From contig JAMPYD010000155.1 of NCBI GenBank assembly GCA_023700845.1, forward strand, positions 1 through 5,584: a DNA stretch of 5,584 nucleotides, read 5' to 3'. The position numbers and the translations under genes were made by a program. Origin of the DNA: Elusimicrobiota bacterium. Lineage in GTDB: Bacteria; Elusimicrobiota; Elusimicrobia; UBA1565; UBA9628. The notes beneath the pieces were generated by a model. That model had not been told where the DNA came from. It worked only from the letters and a program-made list of their open reading frames with translations, and ran no database searches. This document shows, in pieces, positions 1 through 5,584 of this stretch. Position 1 is the first letter of the stretch. The number at the start of each line of letters is the position of its first letter.

Positions 1-498
1 GGCCGCGAAGGGCGGGACACCCTGGCGAAGCTGGCCGCCGCCGACCCGTCCATCTCCGTGCGCGCCGAGGCCTGCGCCGCGCTCGGGTCGTTCAACGAGC
101 CGGGCGACATCCCGGTCCTCGCCGCGGCCCTCGGCGACAAGAGCGGCCGGGTGAAGCTCGCCGCCGCCCGTTCCCTCGCCCGCCGCGCCGGCGCGGATTC
201 GACGGCCGCGCTGAGGGCCTTTCTGGACAAGGCTCCGGCCCCGGAACTCGCCCTCGTCGCCCAGGCCGGCTTGGCGGAGCGGGGGGAGACGGTGGACGTC
301 GGCCTCGCCGACCTGACCCTCGGCCAAGGCGACCCCGAGCTCAAGACGCTCGCGATCACGGTGCTCCGGGCCGCGCGCGCCCCGGAGGCGCTCGAGCTGC
401 TCTCGAAGGCCATGCGCGGGGACGCCTCTCAGCGCATCCGCGTCGAGGCGGCGGCCGCCGTCATCGTGCGCCTGCGCCGCGTCGAGGCCCCGCGATGA
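1..498 (+). CDS. HEAT-repeat protein, C-terminal part (5' end outside window)
   Basis: The reading frame is open from base 1 to the TGA at 496-498, giving 165 residues of a gene that begins upstream. A GTG at 58 could be read as a start, but the same repeat pattern continues before it, so I treat the gene as truncated by the window edge. The sequence is Ala/Leu-rich and made of paired helices about 30 residues apart with HEAT/PBS-lyase-type signatures: VRAEACAALG, then VKLAAARSLARR, a more degenerate middle, LKTLAITVLRAA, and IRVEAAAAVIVRL near the end. Such alpha-solenoids usually bind proteins; no catalytic motif is visible. The gene ends just after the last helix (VEAPR) and its stop overlaps the start of the peptidase gene by 4 bases, so the two are probably co-translated. 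Specific function is unknown. Confidence is good for the fold and low for any role. Confidence 0.85.
   Translation, partial: GREGRDTLAKLAAADPSISVRAEACAALGSFNEPGDIPVLAAALGDKSGRVKLAAARSLARRAGADSTAALRAFLDKAPAPELALVAQAGLAERGETVDVGLADLTLGQGDPELKTLAITVLRAARAPEALELLSKAMRGDASQRIRVEAAAAVIVRLRRVEAPR
484..487 (+). promoter_or_regulatory. Putative ribosome binding site for the peptidase gene
   Basis: GAGG sits 7 bases before the ATG at 495, inside the end of the HEAT-repeat gene. It supports the ATG at 495 as start, as does the signal peptide that follows directly. Translation is probably also coupled through the ATGA overlap. Confidence 0.45.
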
Positions 499-3400
499 GA
501 ACGGCCCTTCCCGCCGCGGCGGCGCTCGCCCTGCTCCTCGCGGGCGCGCTCCCGGCCGGCGCCGTGCGTTCCACGACCCGGGCCAGGGAGGAAGCCAGGC
601 GCTTCGGGCTCGACAAGCTGGGCGGCGGCGTCCAGCGGGCGCCGCGCGCGGGGGTCCAGAGCGAGTTCACCCGCTTCAACTCGCGCAACGAGGGCCGCTG
701 GAAGCTCCGCATCGACCCCCGCACCGGCGCGCCCGAGGCGATCAGCGACGGCCGCACCGCGCCGCGCTCCGGCCCGCCCGAGGCCGTCGCGAGGCAGTTC
801 CTGCAGGAGCAGGCGGGACTGCTCGGCGTCGACCCGAGCTCCCTGCAGGTCGAGAAGGAATCCAAGGGCGACGGCCACCGGCACGTGCTGTATCGCCAGA
901 CCTACCGCGGCGTGCCCGTCGAGTTCGCCCGCGTCAAGGTCCACCTCGACGAGAACGGCTCCGTGATCGGCGCCAACTCCTCCTACGAGCCCGACCTCAA
1001 CGTCGCCCTCGCCCCGACGGTCTCCGCCGCGGACGCCGTGCGCGCCGCCGAGTCCGACTCCTTCGGAACCGCCGACGGGGCCGCCTCCCTCGTGATCCTG
1101 CCCGTCGAATCCACCGGCCGCGCCCACCTGGCGTGGAAGGTGAAGATCAAGGCCCCGCAGGCGGCGTGGCGCTACTACGTCGACGCCCGCACCGGTCAGA
1201 TTCTGTTCCGCTTCAACAACCTCCGCTTCCAGGTCTGCCTGACCTCGGGCGTGATCCGGGGCTCCGTGTTCGCGATCGACCCGACGAGCACCCCCGCCCA
1301 GAATCTTCCGATCGACAACCAGTGGGTGTACATCGCCGACTCCTCGACCCGCGCCCTGACCGGCGGCAACACGACCTTCGGCAACGGATTCTACTGCGGC
1401 GGCGCGCAGGGCAAGATCAACATGGGCCTGCAGGGACCCTACGTCAGCGTGGCCAACTTCCGCGGCCCGAGCATGCACTACGACAACGGCAACGGCGTGT
1501 GGCAGACCCTGGCCTCGCCGGTCTCCTCGCCGCACCCGTACCCGAACTCGACGACCTCGGTCTCGACGATCAACCTGACGCTCGCCGCGCCCCTGGCGGT
1601 GAAGTTCCTGCCGGTGTTCAGCACCTTCCGGGTCGGCGAATTCTCCGGCGCGGACACCTCCGACACGGCCGGCGGGGGCATCGCCGACGACGACCAGCTC
1701 ACGGTCAAGGACGGCTACGGCGATTCCGTCGGCAGCTTCATCGGCGACCGCGGAGCCTTCAACGGCCCCGCCGTCGCGGGCAAGGTCATGACCTTGACCC
1801 TCACCTCCAACGAGAGCGGCCAGCAGGACGGCTACGACGTGTCCCTGTCGAGCTACCTGACGGTGACGAGCCCTTTCACCTACGGCGCGGCGGGCACGTC
1901 GAGCCATACCTGGACCATCGCCGACGCGCCGATCGGCCTGCGCTCCGAGCTCAACCTGTTCTACCACCTCAACCAGATGCACGACTACATGTTCGGCGAC
2001 GTCAACCGCTCGAGCGCCGCGCCGGTGACCCGCCCGGTCGTCGCGATGGCCCACGTCGGCCCGAACATGGCCAACGCCTTCTACAACCCCGACTACGACA
2101 ACCTGATGTTCGGCGACCTCAACACGCTCGCGCCGGACGACTCCTTCACCGACGACGCGACGGTGACGCACCACGAGTACGTCCACTACCTCACCGAGCG
2201 CATCTGGCCCCTGCAGAACTTCGGGCAGGCCGGCGCGATCTCCGAGGCGAACGCCGACTATTTCGCCGCCAGCTCGCTCAACCAGCCCGCGATCGGCGCC
2301 TACGTGCTCGCGGCCCTCGGCGGAAGCGGTTCGCTGCGCGACCTCGACTGCCAGCTTCCCGGCGTCCCCTGCCGCGTGCTCAGCAACCTGTCGTGGACCG
2401 GAGAAATCCACGACGACAGCATCTTCCTGTCGCAGGCGCTGTGGGACATCCGGCGCTACGCGATCAACAACAGCAACTACAACAAGGGGCGCTCCTGCGC
2501 GGACGGCCTCGTCTTCCAGTCGCTTCTCTTCTTCCCGGAGAGCTTCGGCGAGTTCTACGACGCCATGCGCCGGGTCGAGGCCGAGGGCCGCGTGGCGTCC
2601 TGCGCCGCCCTGCCCATGCAGGCCGCGATCACCACCGCCTTCGGCTCCCACGGGCTGATCCTGGGGACCGGCGACGTGCACGAGCGCAACGACGCCTTCG
2701 AGACGGCGACCGACGTGAGCACGCGCTCCGCGATGTCGGCGACGCTCTACCCGACCAGCGACACCGACTTCTACGCCTTCGGCGCCGGGCCCGGCCTGAT
2801 CAAGGTCACGCTGAACCTGCCGGCCTTCGGCGGCTTCTTCAAGGCCTATCAGCTCAAGCTCTTCGACCGCTCCCGCCGGGAGGTCGCCGTCGCGGCGCCG
2901 CCTTACGACGGCGTCAACACCGTGGACGGCTCCTGCGAATCCTTCGACTGCAACACCACCGCCGGCGCCGTCGTCCTCAGCTACAACAACCCCTCGGGCG
3001 GCCATTTCTACGTGCAGGTGACGGGCGGGGACTCGCTCAACGGGTCGGCCAGCGGCGTCCAATCCACGACGCCGTACGCAATCTCCTTCGAATACCCGAA
3101 GTCCGGCGCCCTCGGCGGCTCGATCGTCACCGCGACCTTCGACAACGACACGATCAGCTTCGACGTGAACGTCACCTCCTTCACCAGCATCCAGGATTGG
3201 CGGTTCTCCTCGGCACAGCTGCGCGACCACAACTTCAATCCGATCAGCAACACCCGCCTGAACCAGCCCCCGGCCGCCGGCGACTTCCTGACCTTCGTTT
3301 CGTCAGGGTCGGCCCACGGCCGCATCACGGGCTCGGTGAGGCTCGCCCCGGGCTTCGCCGCGCGCTACCCCGCCTCCGGCACCGTTCACCTCGAGATTTT

Positions 3401-3752
3401 CGGCTACAACGTCTACGGCAGCACCTCCTCGCTCGGCATGTCGAACCCGCTGAACCTGACGGCGAGCGCCGCGGAGCTGACCGCGTACAACAACGTGTTC
3501 AACCCGGCGCGGGGGCAGAAGGCGACCGTCAAGTACGCGACCGTCGCCGCCGGCCGCATCACGATCAAGCTCTTCACCGTCACCGGCACCTACATCGCGA
3601 CCTTGCTCGACGCCGACATGCCGGCGGGCCGGGGCAGCCTCGATTGGGACGGGCGCAACGTCAGCGGGTCCGTCGTCGCGAGCGGGATATATCTCCTGCG
3701 CATCGACGCTCCCGGCATCCATAAGACCCAGAAGATCGCGATCATCAAATGA
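495..3752 (+). CDS. Secreted zinc metallopeptidase (thermolysin/fungalysin-like) with CUB-like, PPC and FlgD/T9SS-type C-terminal domains
   Basis: A 1085-residue exported prepro-peptidase. Residues 1-23 are a Sec signal peptide (MR, hydrophobic Ala/Leu core, AGA cleavage site). Residues ~65-165 resemble the FTP propeptide (YRQTYRGVPV) and ~172-240 a PepSY-like propeptide part (DARTGQILFRF). A beta-rich spacer ending LQGPYVSVAN (~253-325) and a CUB-like insert (~356-456) follow. The catalytic domain (~480-720) has FYHLNQMHDY at 489-498, then HEYVH at 560-564 with zinc ligands H560 and H564 and general base E561. E584 in SEANADYF, 20 residues after H564 as in thermolysin, is the likely third ligand, with D588 four further on. 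H639 in EIHDD probably matches thermolysin His231. A PPC domain (728-867, HERNDAFETATD), an Ig-like region (~872-990) and a FlgD/T9SS-type C-terminal domain (~998-1085, NPARG...ASGIYLLRI) complete it. Eight Cys suggest disulfides. Whether it is nearer M4 or M36 is uncertain; all visible key residues are intact. Substrate is unknown. Confidence 0.93.
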   Translation: MRTALPAAAALALLLAGALPAGAVRSTTRAREEARRFGLDKLGGGVQRAPRAGVQSEFTRFNSRNEGRWKLRIDPRTGAPEAISDGRTAPRSGPPEAVARQFLQEQAGLLGVDPSSLQVEKESKGDGHRHVLYRQTYRGVPVEFARVKVHLDENGSVIGANSSYEPDLNVALAPTVSAADAVRAAESDSFGTADGAASLVILPVESTGRAHLAWKVKIKAPQAAWRYYVDARTGQILFRFNNLRFQVCLTSGVIRGSVFAIDPTSTPAQNLPIDNQWVYIADSSTRALTGGNTTFGNGFYCGGAQGKINMGLQGPYVSVANFRGPSMHYDNGNGVWQTLASPVSSPHPYPNSTTSVSTINLTLAAPLAVKFLPVFSTFRVGEFSGADTSDTAGGGIADDDQLTVKDGYGDSVGSFIGDRGAFNGPAVAGKVMTLTLTSNESGQQDGYDVSLSSYLTVTSPFTYGAAGTSSHTWTIADAPIGLRSELNLFYHLNQMHDYMFGDVNRSSAAPVTRPVVAMAHVGPNMANAFYNPDYDNLMFGDLNTLAPDDSFTDDATVTHHEYVHYLTERIWPLQNFGQAGAISEANADYFAASSLNQPAIGAYVLAALGGSGSLRDLDCQLPGVPCRVLSNLSWTGEIHDDSIFLSQALWDIRRYAINNSNYNKGRSCADGLVFQSLLFFPESFGEFYDAMRRVEAEGRVASCAALPMQAAITTAFGSHGLILGTGDVHERNDAFETATDVSTRSAMSATLYPTSDTDFYAFGAGPGLIKVTLNLPAFGGFFKAYQLKLFDRSRREVAVAAPPYDGVNTVDGSCESFDCNTTAGAVVLSYNNPSGGHFYVQVTGGDSLNGSASGVQSTTPYAISFEYPKSGALGGSIVTATFDNDTISFDVNVTSFTSIQDWRFSSAQLRDHNFNPISNTRLNQPPAAGDFLTFVSSGSAHGRITGSVRLAPGFAARYPASGTVHLEIFGYNVYGSTSSLGMSNPLNLTASAAELTAYNNVFNPARGQKATVKYATVAAGRITIKLFTVTGTYIATLLDADMPAGRGSLDWDGRNVSGSVVASGIYLLRIDAPGIHKTQKIAIIK

Positions 3753-4900
3753 CGAGGAGCCTCCTCATCGTCCTGGCGTCACTCTGCGTCGCGGGCCCGG
3801 CCCGCGCCGCGGGGCCGGGCACGACGGCGGTCCCCGTCCTCCAAATCCCGATGTCCGCGCGCGCCGCCGGCATGGGGACCTCGTTCACCGCCGTCGCCAG
3901 CGACGCCTCCGCCCTGTTCTACAATCCCGCCGGCCTCGCCCGCCTCAACGCCCACGAGGTCGACTTCAGCTTCGCGACGGGGCAGGGGGAAACCTCGATC
4001 CAGAACTTCGCCTACGCGGGGCCGACGCCCTTCACCGGGATCTCGGGCAACGGCTACACCAGCGCCGGCGCCAACCTGCTCTACTCGAAAAGCGGCACGA
4101 TCGAGGTCAACCGCCTCAACGCGAACGGCTCCCTCGGCTCGTCGGAGAGCGTCAGCGCCGGCTCCGACCTCGTGCTCTCCGGAGGCTACGCCGAGCGCGT
4201 GGGCATGACGCCGATCGACCTGCGGGACGCGTCGTATCAGATCGACCACTTCCTCGGCGTGGGCGGCAAGTACGTGCGCTCGACGATCGTCAGCCAGTCC
4301 GGCGCCGCCTTCGCGGCGGACCTGGGCTACCTCGTGCACTCCCCGGAGGCGGGCTGGAGCTTCGGCGCGTCGGGCCTCAACATCGGCGGCAAGATCAAGT
4401 ACGCCGACGAGAAGGAGCCGCTCCCCGCGACGATCCGCAGCGGATTCTCCTGGCAGGGAGGGGTGCCCTCGGTCCACAACGTGATCGCCTCGGTCGACGG
4501 GGACTACATCCTCGACGAGCGCGAATGGCACGCGAACATGGGCCTCGAGTACTTCTGGGTGAAGACCTACGGCGCGCGCATCGGCTATCAGATCCACCGC
4601 GAGGACGCCGGCCTGACCTTGGGCTTCGGCCTGCGCTGGAAGGGCCGCTTCCTGCTCGACTACGCCTGGGGGCTCGGGAAAAGCCTCAGCGACCAGCATC
4701 GCATCACCGTCTCCTACCGCTTCGCCGGCGTGCCGCCGTCCCAGCGCGGCCGCCAGCGCCGCCCGTTCATCGAGTCCATCCCCGAGCGCGACCAGCTTCG
4801 CGGCATCGAGGACCGTCAGCCGGAGTTCAGCGAGCCTCGCCCGAGGCCCCGCGCCGTGCCGCGCGAGCGCAACACCGGCGTCCCCGGCTGGATCTACTAG
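3749..4900 (+). CDS. PorV/PorQ family outer-membrane beta-barrel protein
   Basis: A 383-residue protein with a signal peptide (residues 1-20, cleavage after ARA). The N-terminal signature of the PorV/PorQ (UPF0164) family, related to FadL-type barrels, follows at 33-66: IPMSARAAGMG, then SDASALFYNPAGLARL. The rest alternates short beta strands (GVGGKYVRS, LTLGFGLRW, FLLDYAWGL) and the barrel seems to end at HRITVSYRF (Phe325), a typical C-terminal aromatic strand. In Bacteroidota, PorV is the outer-membrane shuttle that receives type IX secretion cargo by its C-terminal domain; PorQ and other paralogues have related or unknown roles. Here the start overlaps the stop of a peptidase carrying such a C-terminal domain, so a partner role is plausible but not shown. 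There is no convincing Shine-Dalgarno before the ATG at 3749 (only a distant AGAAG), which favours translational coupling. Oddity: a 58-residue Pro/Arg/Glu-rich tail (326-383) after the barrel. Which paralogue it is cannot be told, so no symbol is given. Confidence 0.88.
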   Translation: MTRSLLIVLASLCVAGPARAAGPGTTAVPVLQIPMSARAAGMGTSFTAVASDASALFYNPAGLARLNAHEVDFSFATGQGETSIQNFAYAGPTPFTGISGNGYTSAGANLLYSKSGTIEVNRLNANGSLGSSESVSAGSDLVLSGGYAERVGMTPIDLRDASYQIDHFLGVGGKYVRSTIVSQSGAAFAADLGYLVHSPEAGWSFGASGLNIGGKIKYADEKEPLPATIRSGFSWQGGVPSVHNVIASVDGDYILDEREWHANMGLEYFWVKTYGARIGYQIHREDAGLTLGFGLRWKGRFLLDYAWGLGKSLSDQHRITVSYRFAGVPPSQRGRQRRPFIESIPERDQLRGIEDRQPEFSEPRPRPRAVPRERNTGVPGWIY

Positions 4901-4953
4901 GTCCGCGCCTCGCCCCCGGCCCAGGCACACCTCCGGCCCGGACATATCTCCGC

Positions 4954-5041
4954 TGGTTCTTTGCTTTAAAGCATAACCGCCGGCAAACCGGAGAACCTGA
5001 GACGTTTATTCCGCATCGCTTTGCTTTAAAGCAAAGAACCA
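4954..5041. repeat. AT-rich element bounded by a perfect 20-bp inverted repeat
   Basis: Bases 4954-4973 (TGGTTCTTTGCTTTAAAGCA) are the exact reverse complement of 5022-5041; the arms enclose 48 bases. Within them CTTTGCTTTAAAGCA also occurs as a 15-bp direct repeat at 4959-4973 and 5019-5033, exactly 60 bases apart. Each copy is itself dyad-symmetric around TTTAAA. Both look like partly decayed versions of one 26-bp palindrome whose half is GGTTCTTTGCTTT: the left copy keeps the left half, the right copy keeps the right half. AGAACC recurs inside at 4992-4997, and CCGG-CAAA-CCGG (4980-4991) can form a small hairpin. The composition is clearly more AT-rich than the flanks. It could be a miniature mobile element, a pair of sites for a dimeric DNA-binding protein, or a transcript-end structure for the plus-strand operon; no target-site duplication is evident. 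Confidence 0.7.
5019..5036. repeat. Perfect 18-bp palindrome (CTTTGCTTT and its complement)
   Basis: This is the right-hand core of the element at 4954-5041. It has no spacer and centres on TTTAAA between 5027 and 5028. The left copy at 4962-4973 keeps only 12 bp of perfect symmetry. A spacerless palindrome fits a dimeric protein site better than an RNA hairpin. On the plus strand it is followed by AACCACGGG, not by a T-tract, so it is not a canonical intrinsic terminator. Confidence 0.65.
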
Positions 5042-5073
5042 CGGGAGAGGAGTCCCGCCGCCGGGGCGGCCGG

Positions 5074-5108
5074 AAAAAAGCTCGACCGCCCCGTGAGGGG
5101 CGGCCGAG
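5074..5108 (-). terminator. Intrinsic terminator of typA
   Basis: Read on the minus strand, CTCGGCCGCCCC (5108-5097) pairs with GGGGCGGTCGAG (5092-5081). The 12-pair stem contains a single G-U pair and has a UCAC loop (5096-5093). After one C it runs into six T's (5079-5074). It begins 24 bases after the typA stop. The plus strand has no T-tract after the hairpin, so it should act mainly for typA. Confidence 0.85.
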
Positions 5109-5132
5109 AGCGCGTCCGAGCGGCGCGGCGGC

Positions 5133-5584
5133 TTAAGCGGCTTTCTCTTCCGCGCGCTTGCGCAGCGAGCCGTTGAGGACCTTCTTGCGCAGGCGGATGC
5201 TCGAGGGGGTGACCTCGAGCAGCTCGTCGTCGTCGATGAACTCGAGCGCCTGCTCGAGGCTCAGGATCTTCGGCGGCTCGAGCTGGACGGCGTCGTCGGT
5301 CGCCTTGGAGCGCATGTTCGACATCGCCTTCGCCTTGGTCGGGTTGACCATCATGTCCGACTGCCGCGAGTTCGTGCCGACGATCATGCCTTCGTACACC
5401 TCGACGCCGGGTCCCAGGAAGAAGTCCGAGCGCTCCTGGAGGCCGGAGAGAGCGTAGCCGGTCGTGGTGCCCTGCGCCATGGAGACGAGGACGCCGTTGA
5501 CGCGGGGAGGCGGCTCATTGCCCTTCTTGCCGTAGCCGTTGAAGCTGTGGTGCATCATGCCCGTGCCCTTCGTCATGGCCATGA
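5133..5584 (-). CDS. typA: Ribosome-associated translational GTPase TypA/BipA, C-terminal part (5' end outside window)
   Basis: About 150 residues of the TypA/BipA C-terminus, running from the right window edge to the TAA at 5135-5133. The family's conserved C-terminal blocks are readable: TKGTGMMHHSFNGY, NGVLVSMAQGTTTGYAL, GPGVEVYEGMIVG, VNPTKAKAMSNMRS, and LEQALEFIDDDELLEVTP followed by SIRLRKK. BipA proteins are about 600 residues, so roughly a quarter is present; the GTPase and EF-G-like domains lie outside. The ATG at 5582 is internal, since the conserved region continues upstream in the family. TypA binds the 70S ribosome and supports large-subunit assembly and stress or low-temperature growth. 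The C-terminal domain seen here is the TypA-specific part that contacts the ribosome. It is a housekeeping gene convergent with the peptidase operon and ends in its own terminator; no functional link to the operon is implied. Confidence 0.95.
   Translation of the reverse strand, partial: MAMTKGTGMMHHSFNGYGKKGNEPPPRVNGVLVSMAQGTTTGYALSGLQERSDFFLGPGVEVYEGMIVGTNSRQSDMMVNPTKAKAMSNMRSKATDDAVQLEPPKILSLEQALEFIDDDELLEVTPSSIRLRKKVLNGSLRKRAEEKAA

Noticed and set aside
429..3230. Very long minus-strand open frame (933 codons) opposite the peptidase gene
   Set aside because: It is antisense to a gene with signal peptide, intact active site and ordered domains. Its translation is a low-complexity Val/Gly/Arg/Ala/Asp mix with no motif, as expected from the high third-position GC.
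1133..3724. Long plus-strand open frame (863 codons) in another frame of the peptidase gene
   Set aside because: The product is Arg/Pro/Leu-rich low complexity without domains; GC-rich shadow of the real frame.
3785..3790. Lipobox at the Cys (residue 13) of the PorV-like signal peptide
   Set aside because: Leu directly precedes the Cys, which does not fit a lipobox; a standard signal peptidase site (ARA at 18-20) follows.
4901..4943. GTCCG...CGGAC inverted repeat right after the barrel stop as a terminator of the plus operon
   Set aside because: Only 5 pairs with a loop over 30 bases and no T-tract; not convincing.
3779..4945. Minus-strand open frame of 388 codons opposite the PorV-like gene
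   Set aside because: Low-complexity shadow with no recognisable motif; the plus strand has a clear signal peptide and the PorV/PorQ signature.
4954..5041. Integron attC or CRISPR-type repeat
   Set aside because: The core sites do not match the attC GTTRRRY/RYYYAAC pattern, and there are only two repeat copies with no array of similar-length spacers.
4525..5136. Plus-strand open frame running from the barrel gene across the intergenic repeat
   Set aside because: It is Arg/Pro-rich, out of frame with the barrel gene and crosses both the repeat element and the typA terminator.

Overview
The window is very GC-rich and densely coded. Three plus-strand genes are joined by 4-base ATGA overlaps: the 3' part of a HEAT-repeat protein, a complete secreted multidomain zinc metallopeptidase, and a complete PorV/PorQ-like outer-membrane protein. 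They face the 3' end of typA/bipA, which lies on the minus strand and runs off the right edge. A didermic (outer-membrane-bearing) bacterium is implied by the PorV/PorQ-like barrel and by secretory signal peptides. A T9SS/FlgD-like C-terminal module together with a PorV-like protein recalls Bacteroidota. High GC and the four-stranded C-terminal module also fit other didermic phyla that carry such proteins, such as Elusimicrobiota or related lineages. The phylum is inference only; no rRNA or lineage marker other than the typA tail is present.

Layout: 1-498, tail of a HEAT-repeat protein. 495-3752, 1085-residue prepro-metallopeptidase with the order signal peptide, FTP/PepSY propeptide, beta-rich spacer, CUB-like insert, thermolysin/fungalysin-type catalytic domain (HEYVH plus downstream Glu), PPC domain, Ig-like region and FlgD/T9SS-type C-terminal domain. 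3749-4900, PorV/PorQ family barrel with an extra 58-residue Pro/Arg-rich tail. 4901-5132, a 232-base convergent intergenic region. It holds an AT-rich element bounded by a perfect 20-bp inverted repeat with a palindromic TTTAAA core, and a strong intrinsic terminator for typA. 5133-5584, C-terminal about 150 residues of the ribosome-associated GTPase TypA/BipA.

Working model (inference): the three plus-strand genes form one translationally coupled operon. The peptidase is exported by Sec, matures by loss of its propeptide, and may be carried across or anchored at the outer membrane through its C-terminal module. The adjacent PorV-like barrel is the natural candidate partner. The HEAT-repeat protein could be a scaffold, but its role cannot be read from the fragment. 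The observations most worth following are the cargo-barrel gene pair, the CUB-like insertion ahead of the catalytic domain, and the palindromic repeat element.
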